Positions 49,059-57,445 of a stretch of DNA of 64,000 nucleotides are shown here, in pieces. The position numbers were made by a program, and so were the translations under genes. Source of the DNA: Nereida sp965655635 (GTDB taxonomy: Bacteria; Pseudomonadota; Alphaproteobacteria; Rhodobacterales; Rhodobacteraceae); the NCBI RefSeq assembly GCF_965655635.1, contig NZ_CBFHHE010000012.1, positions 1 to 64,000 of the forward strand. The letters run 5' to 3'. Position 1 is the first letter of the stretch; each line of letters starts with the position of its first letter. The notes below the pieces were generated by a model that was not told the DNA's origin, made no database searches, and saw only the letters and a list, made by a program, of their open reading frames with translations.

Positions 49059-49874
49059 ATGGATTTAGAACAAATTGAACAGCGCGGCATGGTTTTGTTG
49101 GGCTGTGGTAAAATGGGCTCGGCAATGTTGCACGGGTGGCTTGCCGACGGGCTTTCGCCGCCAGCCGTGAACGTGCTTGACCCGTTTCCAAGCGCGTGGC
49201 TGAGCGACTGTGGCGTGCGCGTTAATCAAGAATTGCCTGCTAATCCTGCGCTGGTTCTGATCGCTGTGAAGCCGCAAATGATGGGCGACGCGCTGCCGCA
49301 AATGCAAGAGCTGGGCAACGGTGATACCGTCTTTTTGTCTGTCGCTGCAGGGGTGGCCTTGGAGAATTTTTCGACTATTTTAGGGGCGAAAACGCCGATC
49401 ATTCGGGCCATGCCCAATACGCCCGCTGCCGTTGGGGCGGGCATCACGGCGTTGATCGGAAATGCCGAGACAACGCCCGATCATTTAGACATGGCAGAGG
49501 CCCTGTTGCGTGCGGTGGGGCAGGTGGTGCGTCTGGACAACGAAGATCAGATGGACGCGGTTACGGGGGTGTCTGGGTCCGGCCCGGCGTATGTTTTTCA
49601 CATGATTGAGGCGCTATCAGCGGCGGGCCAAGCCCAAGGGTTGGGTGCGGATTTGGCGATGCAACTTGCAAAAGCCACGGTTGCAGGGGCGGGGCAATTG
49701 GCGGCGGCATCAGAAGAAACCCCATCTGAGTTAAGGGTCAACGTGACATCCCCTAATGGAACCACGCAAGCGGGACTTGAAGTTTTGATGGATGCGCAAG
49801 ACGGTCTTGCAACCTTGATAAGCAACACAGTTGCTGCTGCAACTGCGCGTTCAAAGGAGCTGGCAAATGGCTGA
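49059..49874 (+). CDS. proC: pyrroline-5-carboxylate reductase
   Basis: The 271-residue enzyme has VLLGCGKMGSAMLHGWL at the NADPH site, VLIAVKPQMM, SVAAGVALENFSTIL, PIIRAMPNTPAAVGAGITAL, and the C-terminal DAVTGVSGSGPAYVFHMIEAL signature with VTSPNGTTQAGLEVL. It makes proline from pyrroline-5-carboxylate. GGGGG precedes ATG 49059. Its stop overlaps the csaA start (ATGGCTGA), so the genes are coupled. Confidence 0.96.
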   Translation: MDLEQIEQRGMVLLGCGKMGSAMLHGWLADGLSPPAVNVLDPFPSAWLSDCGVRVNQELPANPALVLIAVKPQMMGDALPQMQELGNGDTVFLSVAAGVALENFSTILGAKTPIIRAMPNTPAAVGAGITALIGNAETTPDHLDMAEALLRAVGQVVRLDNEDQMDAVTGVSGSGPAYVFHMIEALSAAGQAQGLGADLAMQLAKATVAGAGQLAAASEETPSELRVNVTSPNGTTQAGLEVLMDAQDGLATLISNTVAAATARSKELANG

Positions 49875-50205
49875 GATTTCTTTTGATGATTTCATGAAGG
49901 TCGACATCCGTGCAGGTAAAGTTGTGCGCGCGGAGCCATACCCCGAAGCGCGCAAACCCGCGATCAAACTTTGGATCGATTTCGGGAGCGAAATTGGTGA
50001 AAAACGCTCCAGTGCGCAGGTCACCGATCATTATTCGCCCGAGGGGCTGGTGGGTAAAACAGTGATGGCAGTGGTGAATTTTCCGCCACGTCAGATCGGT
50101 AAATTCATGTCAGAGGTGCTGGTGCTGGGTGTGAGTGATGCGCAGGGGGGGGTTGTGTTGGTCTCGCCCGATCAGGATGTGCCAATTGGGGGGCGACTAC
50201 ATTGA
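49867..50205 (+). CDS. csaA: CsaA-like tRNA-binding domain protein
   Basis: The 112-residue OB-fold protein has the tRNA-binding signature: FDDFMKVDIRAGKVVRAEPYPEARKPAIKLWIDFGSEIGEKRSSAQVTDHY, then MAVVNFPPRQIGKFMSEVLVLG. This is the CsaA family, first described as an export-related chaperone and also resembling the Arc1p/EMAPII RNA-binding module. Its start overlaps the proC stop and its own stop overlaps the start of the next gene, so the three are tightly coupled. Confidence 0.92.
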   Translation: MAEISFDDFMKVDIRAGKVVRAEPYPEARKPAIKLWIDFGSEIGEKRSSAQVTDHYSPEGLVGKTVMAVVNFPPRQIGKFMSEVLVLGVSDAQGGVVLVSPDQDVPIGGRLH

Positions 50206-51161
50206 CTAAGCTATTGATTACAAAAAACTTACCACAAGATGTGCTTGAGGCTGCAAAGGCGGTCGCTGATGTAACGGTCCGCGAAGATCAGTCCCCAATG
50301 TCCGCGCAAGAAGCAGCAGAAATGCTGCAAGATTATGACGTGATCCTGCCAACGTTAGGTGATCAATTCAGCGCCGCGGCTTTTGATGCGGCGCCAAATC
50401 CACGTTGTAAAATGCTCGCAAATTTTGGGGTAGGTTATAATCACATTGATGTTTCGGCGGCCCAAAAGGCAGGTGTTTCAGTATCAAATACCCCTGGTGC
50501 GGTGACTGATGCGACAGCTGATATTGCGATGTCGTTGATCTTGATGAGTTGTCGCCGCCTTGGCGAAGGTGAGCGGATGGTTCGTGCAAACGCGTGGGAT
50601 GGATGGCACCCCACACAACTGTTGGGCATGCATATTGGCGGCAAAACCCTTGGGATCATCGGTATGGGGCGGATCGGTAAAGCAATCGCCCGCCGCGCAG
50701 CCGCTGGTTTTGGAATGAACGTAATATACTATAATCGTTCAACCGTTGACGCGCCTGAACATGGCACACAGGCGCCTGAAATTTCACAGGTGTTAGATGC
50801 GTCGGATGTGGTTGTACTTGCGGTGCCTGCTACGCCGCAAACCCACCGTTTGATGAACGCCGAGCGATTCGCGCAGATGCAATCCCATGCGCATTTGATT
50901 AATATCGCGCGTGGCGATGTGGTGGATGAGGCGGCCTTAGTCAATGCGCTGCAAAGTGGTCAAATCGCCGGTGCGGGCCTTGATGTATATGAGCGCGAGC
51001 CAGTGGTGTCAGAGGCGCTTTTGCAGATGGAAAACGTGGCGCTGCTGCCGCATCTTGGCACCGCGGCCCTTGAGGTGCGCGTTGATATGGGGCTGATGGC
51101 GGTGCGCAATGTCGCCGCGCATATCGACGGCGCGGCTCTGCCTAATCTGGTTCTGCCGTAA
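50202..51161 (+). CDS. D-2-hydroxyacid dehydrogenase (glyoxylate/hydroxypyruvate-reductase-like)
   Basis: The 319-residue protein has the LDH-like D-hydroxyacid dehydrogenase features: FGVGYNHIDVSAAQKAGVSVSNTPGAVTDATADIA, GKTLGIIGMGRIGKAIARRA with the NAD(P) site, NIARGDVVDEAALVNAL with catalytic Arg, DVYEREPVVSEALLQMENVALLPHLGTA with Glu and His. A GDH/GRHPR-type activity is likely; cofactor and substrate need assay. The start is TTG 50202, overlapping the csaA stop TGA by three bases. It converges with tdk, nine bases away. Confidence 0.88.
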   Translation: MTKLLITKNLPQDVLEAAKAVADVTVREDQSPMSAQEAAEMLQDYDVILPTLGDQFSAAAFDAAPNPRCKMLANFGVGYNHIDVSAAQKAGVSVSNTPGAVTDATADIAMSLILMSCRRLGEGERMVRANAWDGWHPTQLLGMHIGGKTLGIIGMGRIGKAIARRAAAGFGMNVIYYNRSTVDAPEHGTQAPEISQVLDASDVVVLAVPATPQTHRLMNAERFAQMQSHAHLINIARGDVVDEAALVNALQSGQIAGAGLDVYEREPVVSEALLQMENVALLPHLGTAALEVRVDMGLMAVRNVAAHIDGAALPNLVLP

Positions 51162-51170
51162 GCTGCGCTG

Positions 51171-51746
51171 CTAGCTGACTGCTTCGCGCCAATGACGGCG
51201 GCAGAGCGAGACATATGTCTCATTGCCGCCGATTTGCACTTGGGCGCCGTCTTTTAGGGCCTGACCGCTTTCATCTTGACGCACGACCATGGTCGCCTTG
51301 CGCCCGCAGTAACAAATTGTGCGGACTTCGCGCATCTCATCCGCAAGGGCAAGCAACGCCGCAGAGCCCGGGAAAAGTTCGCCGCGAAAGTCCACGCGCA
51401 AACCGTATGCCATAATGGGCACGTTGAGGTCATCTACCGCGCGGGCCAGTCCCCAAACTTGCTCTTTGGTCAGAAACTGGGCTTCGTCGATGAACACACA
51501 CGCACACGGACCAGTCCTCAAGCGTGCTGAAATTTTGGCAAAAAGATCGTCAGTTTCGTCGAAAGTGTCTGCCTCAACGCCGATGCCAATACGGCTGGAG
51601 ATGCGGCCTTCACCGGCGCGGAGATCAAAGCGGGCGGTTAGCAAATAGGTCTGCATGCCGCGCTCGATATAGTTGTGAGACGCCTGCAGCAGTACGGTAG
51701 ATTTGCCCGCGTTCATTGTGGAATAATGAAAGTAAAATTTTGCCAT
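51171..51746 (-). CDS. tdk: thymidine kinase
   Basis: The 191-residue class II thymidine kinase has the P-loop STMNAGKST, ACVFIDEAQFL with the catalytic Glu, VMAYGLRVDFRGELFPGS, and zinc cysteines in CYCGRKA and SLCRRHW. It salvages thymidine into dTMP. ATG 51746 is chosen because MAKFYFHYSTMNAGK is the normal start; the longer frame has no homology. It is divergent from arsH. Confidence 0.95.
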   Translation of the reverse strand: MAKFYFHYSTMNAGKSTVLLQASHNYIERGMQTYLLTARFDLRAGEGRISSRIGIGVEADTFDETDDLFAKISARLRTGPCACVFIDEAQFLTKEQVWGLARAVDDLNVPIMAYGLRVDFRGELFPGSAALLALADEMREVRTICYCGRKATMVVRQDESGQALKDGAQVQIGGNETYVSLCRRHWREAVS

Positions 51747-51886
51747 AGGGTCTGCTACCCCAAGGATTGTCTGAACTGCAAGACGCAAGACGCGCCAAGT
51801 GAGATTTGGCCTTGAAGCGGCGTTGTGAATGCGGGACTCTTTGCGCAAACGCCGGTTGGCACAGATTTATTCAGGAAAGCGCCCCG

Positions 51887-52594
51887 ATGTCTGACACATC
51901 CCTTTTTGATCCCGCACAGCTTCATCCAATTTCGCCCGACGGTTTGGTGGGGCAGGGCGATGACGGTCATCCGCCGCGTATTTTGATGCTCTACGGATCA
52001 GTGCGCCCGCAAAGCTATTCTCGCGCTGCCGCTGAAGAAGGGGCACGTGTTCTTGAGGCGCTTGGAGCGGAAGTTCGGTTCTTTGACCCCTCCGGTCTGC
52101 CCCTTCCTGATGATGCTGCACCGGAGCATCCCAAAGTGGCGGAGCTACGCGAGCTTGCCTTGTGGTCCGAAGGGATGGTCTGGTCCAGTCCCGAGAGGCA
52201 TGGCGCGATGACGGCGATCATGAAAGCCCAAATTGACTGGCTACCTTTGTCGGCGATTGGTGGCATTCGCCCAACCCAAGGTAAAACATTGGCGCTGATG
52301 CAGGTGTCCGGTGGCTCGCAGAGTTTCAACACAGTAAACCAAATGCGCATCTTGGGCCGTTGGATGCGGATGATCACGATCCCGAACCAGTCAAGTATTC
52401 CCAAGGCGTGGCTTGAGTTTGCAGAAGGCCGGATGAAACCAAGTGCGCTTTATAATCGGATTGTCGATGTGATGGAGGAACTGATTAAGTTCACCTACAT
52501 GACCCGCGGCCATTCTGCGTATTTGACGGACCGGTATTCAGAGCGGGTTGAAACGGCCGAGGCAGTGCACAAGCGCGTGTCACAAAAAGACTAA
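51887..52594 (+). CDS. arsH: ArsH-type NADPH-dependent FMN reductase
   Basis: The 235-residue flavodoxin-like protein has the ArsH features: ILMLYGSVRPQSYSRAAAEEGARVLEALG at the FMN phosphate site, WSSPERHGAMTAIMKAQIDWLPL, RPTQGKTLALMQVSGGSQSFNTVNQMRILGRWMRMITIPNQSSIPKAW. ArsH proteins reduce quinones, azo dyes or organoarsenicals. No other arsenic genes adjoin, so an arsenic role is not implied here. AGGAAAG precedes ATG 51887. It converges with the KAS III gene, the stops overlapping by four bases. Confidence 0.92.
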   Translation: MSDTSLFDPAQLHPISPDGLVGQGDDGHPPRILMLYGSVRPQSYSRAAAEEGARVLEALGAEVRFFDPSGLPLPDDAAPEHPKVAELRELALWSEGMVWSSPERHGAMTAIMKAQIDWLPLSAIGGIRPTQGKTLALMQVSGGSQSFNTVNQMRILGRWMRMITIPNQSSIPKAWLEFAEGRMKPSALYNRIVDVMEELIKFTYMTRGHSAYLTDRYSERVETAEAVHKRVSQKD

Positions 52595-53712
52595 TCCGCC
52601 TTTCGCAAAATAACGCTGCCTACGGAATACCCCGCGCCAAAACTACAGATCAGACCGTGATCACCGGCTGCCATGTCATCAGAGTGCTGTGAAAAAGCGA
52701 TGATGCTCCCCGCACTTGAGGTGTTGGCGTAGTCTTGCAGAATGTTGGGTTGCTCGCCGTTTTCGGGCACACGGCCAAGGACTTTTTTGCCGATATAATC
52801 GTTCATGGTTTTGTTGGCTTGGTGTAACCAAAGGCGCTTAAGGTCATCCGCAGCGATCTTCTGGGCGGTCATGTGATCAGCAATATGTTTGCTGACAAGA
52901 GGCAGAACTTCTTTGAAAACTTTGCGGCCATTTTGCATGAACTGCATATCGCGGCGATCGTCCATGTGGTCATGGGTGCGGCGCAAAAAGCCGTTGTTAT
53001 TACGGATATTGTTCGAAAATGACGTGGCACATTGGGTTGAGGTGATCTCAAAATGCGGGCCTTTGGCATCCTCGGCGCGTTCAATCAAAACTGCCGTTGC
53101 CACATCGCCAAAAATGAAATGGCAGTCACGGTCGCGCCATTCCAGATGGGCGGAACAAATTTCGGGACAGATCACCAGAGCCGAGCGGATTGAGCCCGAC
53201 TTAATCATATCGGCGGCGGCCTGAATGCCAAACGTGGCCGATGAGCAGGCGACGTTCATATCAAAGGCAAAGCCACCGGCCCCGATAAGGTCCTGAATTT
53301 CGATGGCAATTGCGGGGTAGGCACGCTCGTGATTTGAGGCGGCGCATAGAATGGCGTCCACATCAGCAGCAGATTTCCCCGCCATATCCAGCGCCTTTTT
53401 CGTGGCCTTTATTCCCATTTCCGCCATCAGGGAGGGGGCATCATCAGCGCGTGCGTTAAGTTTGGGATACATGCGCGCAGGGTCCAGAACGCCCTCTTTA
53501 TCCATGACATAGCGGTTCTCGATGCCCGATGCGTTGTGAATGAATTCCGCGGAGGAATGGGCCTTAGCGGTCACTTCGCCACTTTTGATTTCGGCGGCGT
53601 TTTTGGTGTTGAACCGGTCCACGTAGGCGTTGAACGCGTCAACAAGTTCATCATTGGTGATGATGTTTTCCGGTGTGAAGACCCCGTGGCCTGTGATTGC
53701 TGCTGCGTACAT
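52591..53712 (-). CDS. beta-ketoacyl-ACP synthase III-like protein
   Basis: The 373-residue thiolase-fold enzyme has the nucleophilic Cys in NVACSSATF (Cys156), His297 in LWLHQANKTMND, and Asn330 in DYANTSSAGS, the Cys-His-Asn triad of FabH-type condensing enzymes. It is longer than FabH (about 317-330 aa) because of an N-terminal insert and DUF-like middle segment (residues 40-100), and the CoA/acyl specificity is unknown. It lies alone, not beside fab genes. ATG 53712 has a modest GGGATATATT-type purine tract ahead. A bidirectional terminator separates it from carB. Confidence 0.86.
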   Translation of the reverse strand: MYAAAITGHGVFTPENIITNDELVDAFNAYVDRFNTKNAAEIKSGEVTAKAHSSAEFIHNASGIENRYVMDKEGVLDPARMYPKLNARADDAPSLMAEMGIKATKKALDMAGKSAADVDAILCAASNHERAYPAIAIEIQDLIGAGGFAFDMNVACSSATFGIQAAADMIKSGSIRSALVICPEICSAHLEWRDRDCHFIFGDVATAVLIERAEDAKGPHFEITSTQCATSFSNNIRNNNGFLRRTHDHMDDRRDMQFMQNGRKVFKEVLPLVSKHIADHMTAQKIAADDLKRLWLHQANKTMNDYIGKKVLGRVPENGEQPNILQDYANTSSAGSIIAFSQHSDDMAAGDHGLICSFGAGYSVGSVILRKAD

Positions 53713-53834
53713 AATATATCCCTTCGGCTTGGGGTATTTTTGCGGACAGTCAATTGGTTAGGTCAAGCGCTACGTTACGGCGCTTTGGGGTGGTGCGGGT
53801 GTGAAGTTTGATTTTGTAGGACGCCTCAGACACG

Positions 53835-53876
53835 AAAAAGCCCGCCTAGGACCAATGGTCAGGCGGGCTTTTTTTC
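53835..53876. terminator. bidirectional terminator of carB
   Basis: A 12-bp stem (53836-53847/53861-53872, 13-nt loop) is flanked by A and T runs, giving T-runs on both strands. It lies just after the carB stop (53895). Confidence 0.88.
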
Positions 53877-53894
53877 ATTAGGCCTGTTGGAGGC

Positions 53895-56800
53895 TTAGCT
53901 TTCTTGCAGCGCTTTCACTTCGATTTCACCACCTGCGCGTGCGCGCATGGCAAGTGCTGCAGCGTGTGAGGCGGCAGCCGTCGTGAAGTAGGGGATCTTG
54001 TCATAAAGGGCGACTTTGCGAATTTCGCGACTGTCCTCAATGGCTTGCGCCCCTTCTGTCGTGTTAAGAACCAAGCTGATTGCGCCGTCTTTCAGTTGGT
54101 CCACCACGTTGGGGCGGCCCTCATAAACTTTGTTGACCAACTCCACGCTAAGGCCTGCTTCCGTCAGGAACTTCGCAGTGCCGCTGGTGGCCATCAACGT
54201 GTGGCCCAACTCAAGAAGCACAGTGGCGGCTTCAATCATCGCCGGCGTTTTGTCGCTGTCTTTGATTGAGAAGAACACTTTGCCTTCACCGTCTTGTGGA
54301 AGCTCAGTGCCAGCGCCCATTTGCGCCTTGAGGAAAGCCATGTGGAAGTCTTTGTCAGACCCCATCACCTCGCCCGTAGAGCGCATTTCTGGTCCAAGGA
54401 TCGTGTCCACACCGGGGAAGCGTGCAAACGGAAGAACTGCTTCTTTGACCGCGTATGTGTCGATTTCAGGATCAACTAGATCGAAATCTGCAAGCTTTGC
54501 ACCCGCCATGATTTGCGCGGCGATTGAGGCTATTGGGCTGTTCACGGCTTTGGCCACAAATGGCACTGTCCGTGAGGCGCGTGGGTTTACCTCGATCAGG
54601 TAGATGTCACCGTCTTTCACCGCGAACTGGATGTTCATCAGGCCGACAACGTTGAGGCCGCGCGCAAGCGCCTCTGTCTGGCGGCGCAGCTCTTTGATCG
54701 TCTCAGCGGTCAGTGAGTAGGGGGGCAGTGAACAGGCACTATCGCCTGAGTGTACACCGGCTTCTTCGATGTGCTGCATAATGCCTGCAACGTGCACATC
54801 TGTACCGTCGCTTAGCGCGTCAACGTCGATCTCAACGGCACCGGACAAGTAACTGTCCAGCAACACGGGACTGTCGCCCGAGACCACGACGGCCTCGTTA
54901 ATGTAGCGGGTTAGATGCGCGTCATCGCGGACGATTTCCATCGCGCGGCCACCCAAAACATAAGATGGGCGGATCACCAACGGATAGCCAACGTCTTGGG
55001 CGATCGACATGGCTTCAGCGTCAGAATGTGCAATGCCATTCTTGGGTTGCTTTAGCTCAAGACGCTCAACAAGGGCTTGGAAACGCTCACGATCTTCTGC
55101 CAGATCAATCGCGTCAGGGGATGTGCCGAGGATGGGAATGCCAGCGGCTTCAAGACCGTTTGCAAGCTTCAACGGGGTCTGTCCGCCGAATTGAACGATT
55201 ACACCGTGCAGGGTGCCGTTCTCTTGCTCAACGCGCAGGATTTCCATGACATGCTCGAAGGTCAGCGGCTCGAAATAGAGGCGGTCCGAGGTGTCATAAT
55301 CCGTTGAGACAGTCTCGGGGTTGCAGTTGATCATGATGGTTTCATAGCCCGCGTCGGTCAGCGCGTAACAGGCGTGGCAACAGCAGTAATCAAACTCAAT
55401 CCCTTGGCCGATCCGGTTCGGACCACCGCCCAAGATGACAACTTTCTTACGCTCGGACGGGCGTGCCTCACATTCGGGCGTGCCCATTATGGGCGCTTCG
55501 TAAGTGGAGTACATGTAAGGTGTTTGTGCCTCAAATTCGGCAGCGCAGGTATCGATGCGCTTGAACTGTGCGACCACGCCAAGGTTCTGGCGAGCGCGGC
55601 GTACGTTATCTTCGTCGCGGCCCGTCAGGGTGGCAAGACGCGCATCTGTAAAGCCCAGCATTTTGATTTTGCGCAGAGCGTGTTCGTTCGTGGGCAGACC
55701 GTTCTTGCGAATGTCTGCCTCGGCGTCGATGATTTCGCGGATACGCGCCAGGAACCAAGGGTCGAACGCAGTTGCTGCGTGAATTTCGTCGTCGCTTAGA
55801 CCTTCGCGCATGGCTTGGGCAATCACGCGGATCCGGTCCGGTGTCTGTTTTGCCAGCGCTTTTACGACTGCAGATTTCTCAGGCGCACCTTCGATTTTGA
55901 TCTCGTCAAAGCCAGTCAGACCCGATTCCATCGAGGCCAACGCCTTTTGCATTGACTCGTGGATTGTCCGGCCAATGGCCATCGCCTCGCCCACGGATTT
56001 CATCGCCGTGGTCAAATAGGGCTCAGAGCCCGGGAATTTCTCAAAGGCGAACTTTGGAATTTTGGTGACCACATAGTCGATTGTGGGCTCAAAGCTGGCG
56101 GGTGTGACGCGCGTAATGTCGTTGTCCAACTCATCAAGCGTGTAGCCCACGGCCAGTTTCGCAGCAATTTTTGCAATCGGGAAACCAGTCGCCTTGGAGG
56201 CCAGCGCGGAAGAGCGTGACACACGTGGGTTCATCTCAATGACAACCATGCGGCCGTCCTTGGGGTTTACCGCCCATTGTACGTTTGACCCACCTGTTTC
56301 AACGCCAATTTCGCGCAAAACGTTGATGCTGTGTGTGCGCATCAGTTGGTATTCTTTGTCCGTCAGGGTCAGTGCGGGGGCAACCGTGATACTATCGCCT
56401 GTATGCACGCCCATCGGGTCAATATTTTCGATTGAGCACACGATGATGGCGTTGTCAGCCGTGTCGCGCACAACTTCCATCTCGAACTCTTTCCAGCCCA
56501 GTAGCGACTCATCAATCAGGATCTGATTGACGGGTGAGGCATCAAGACCGGTTTTGCAGAAGTGCTCATAGTCATCGCGGTTATACGCAACGCCGCCGCC
56601 GGTTCCACCCATCGTGAAAGCGGGGCGGATGATCGCGGGCAGGCCGATATCTTCGAGGGCGGCCATACATTCGTCCATTGTGTTGGCGATTGTTGCACGC
56701 GGGTTTTCGATGTTCAGACGGTCCATCGCCTCACGGAACAGCTTACGGTCTTCGGCCATCTCGATGGCTTCGCGCTTTGCGCCGATCAGCTCAACGTTGA

Positions 56801-57131
56801 ATTTCTCAAGCACGCCCATGTCATCAAGAGCCAGCGAGGTGTTCAGGCCCGTTTGACCGCCCATCGTAGGCAACAGCGCGTCGGGGCGCTCTTTCTCGAT
56901 GATCTTGGCAACAACCTCTGGGGTGATCGGCTCGATGTAGGTCGCATCGGCCAAGCCGGGGTCTGTCATGATGGTGGCGGGGTTCGAGTTAACCAAGATA
57001 ACCCGGTACCCTTCTTCGCGCAGTGCCTTACAGGCTTGTGCGCCAGAGTAGTCGAACTCACAAGCTTGGCCAATCACAATAGGCCCCGCTCCGATGATCA
57101 TGATTGACTTGATATCAGTGCGCTTTGGCAT
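53895..57131 (-). CDS. carB: carbamoyl-phosphate synthase large subunit
   Basis: The 1078-residue synthase begins PKRTDIKSIMIIGAGPIVIGQACEFDYSG and has the two tandem halves, each with an ATP-grasp domain (EMEVVRDTADNAIIVCSIENIDPMGVHTGDS, then the second-site AVEIDVDALSDGTDVHVAGIMQHIEEAGVHSGDS), and the C-terminal MGS-type allosteric domain (KVFFSIKDSDKT, LLELGHTLMATSGTAKFL). With CarA it makes carbamoyl phosphate for pyrimidines and arginine. ATG 57131 is chosen over a long upstream frame because GAGGG precedes it and it gives the standard N-terminus. carA is not adjacent. Divergent from aspS. Confidence 0.97.
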   Translation of the reverse strand: MPKRTDIKSIMIIGAGPIVIGQACEFDYSGAQACKALREEGYRVILVNSNPATIMTDPGLADATYIEPITPEVVAKIIEKERPDALLPTMGGQTGLNTSLALDDMGVLEKFNVELIGAKREAIEMAEDRKLFREAMDRLNIENPRATIANTMDECMAALEDIGLPAIIRPAFTMGGTGGGVAYNRDDYEHFCKTGLDASPVNQILIDESLLGWKEFEMEVVRDTADNAIIVCSIENIDPMGVHTGDSITVAPALTLTDKEYQLMRTHSINVLREIGVETGGSNVQWAVNPKDGRMVVIEMNPRVSRSSALASKATGFPIAKIAAKLAVGYTLDELDNDITRVTPASFEPTIDYVVTKIPKFAFEKFPGSEPYLTTAMKSVGEAMAIGRTIHESMQKALASMESGLTGFDEIKIEGAPEKSAVVKALAKQTPDRIRVIAQAMREGLSDDEIHAATAFDPWFLARIREIIDAEADIRKNGLPTNEHALRKIKMLGFTDARLATLTGRDEDNVRRARQNLGVVAQFKRIDTCAAEFEAQTPYMYSTYEAPIMGTPECEARPSERKKVVILGGGPNRIGQGIEFDYCCCHACYALTDAGYETIMINCNPETVSTDYDTSDRLYFEPLTFEHVMEILRVEQENGTLHGVIVQFGGQTPLKLANGLEAAGIPILGTSPDAIDLAEDRERFQALVERLELKQPKNGIAHSDAEAMSIAQDVGYPLVIRPSYVLGGRAMEIVRDDAHLTRYINEAVVVSGDSPVLLDSYLSGAVEIDVDALSDGTDVHVAGIMQHIEEAGVHSGDSACSLPPYSLTAETIKELRRQTEALARGLNVVGLMNIQFAVKDGDIYLIEVNPRASRTVPFVAKAVNSPIASIAAQIMAGAKLADFDLVDPEIDTYAVKEAVLPFARFPGVDTILGPEMRSTGEVMGSDKDFHMAFLKAQMGAGTELPQDGEGKVFFSIKDSDKTPAMIEAATVLLELGHTLMATSGTAKFLTEAGLSVELVNKVYEGRPNVVDQLKDGAISLVLNTTEGAQAIEDSREIRKVALYDKIPYFTTAAASHAAALAMRARAGGEIEVKALQES

Positions 57132-57445
57132 GGCAGTGCCCTCGGTTGTGATTGCAAATTGTCGTGCGTTATAGGCATCGCGCTGCGCGGTGCAAGGGGA
57201 TTGGCACTCTGATCTATAAAACAATGCAGCACCGCGTGCACGCGCGCATTTTACGTGTGCCTTTTGCGGCTGGTTGGCACGCGCCATCCGCGAGTTATGC
57301 GTGTTTGGGGTGTCATGGTCCTGCAACGGGGTTAAATGCGGGCAATTATGGGGGATTGGCATTGGAATTGGGTGCTTTCCCTTGACTTTATGGGGTAGGC
57401 GCGGTGTATCGCGTCAGACCTGATATTCATGGGAAAGAGCCGATT
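57132..57445. other. carB-aspS divergent intergenic region
   Basis: A 314-bp gap. I see an aspS promoter candidate (below) but no gene or riboswitch-like fold. Confidence 0.5.
57382..57410 (+). promoter_or_regulatory. candidate aspS promoter
   Basis: TTGACT (57382-57387) and TGTATC (57405-57410) are 17 bp apart, 36 bp before ATG 57446. The -10 match is weak. Confidence 0.4.

Noticed and set aside
51887..52594. Arsenic-resistance operon
   Set aside because: ArsH alone is present; no arsR, arsB, arsC or arsM gene adjoins it.
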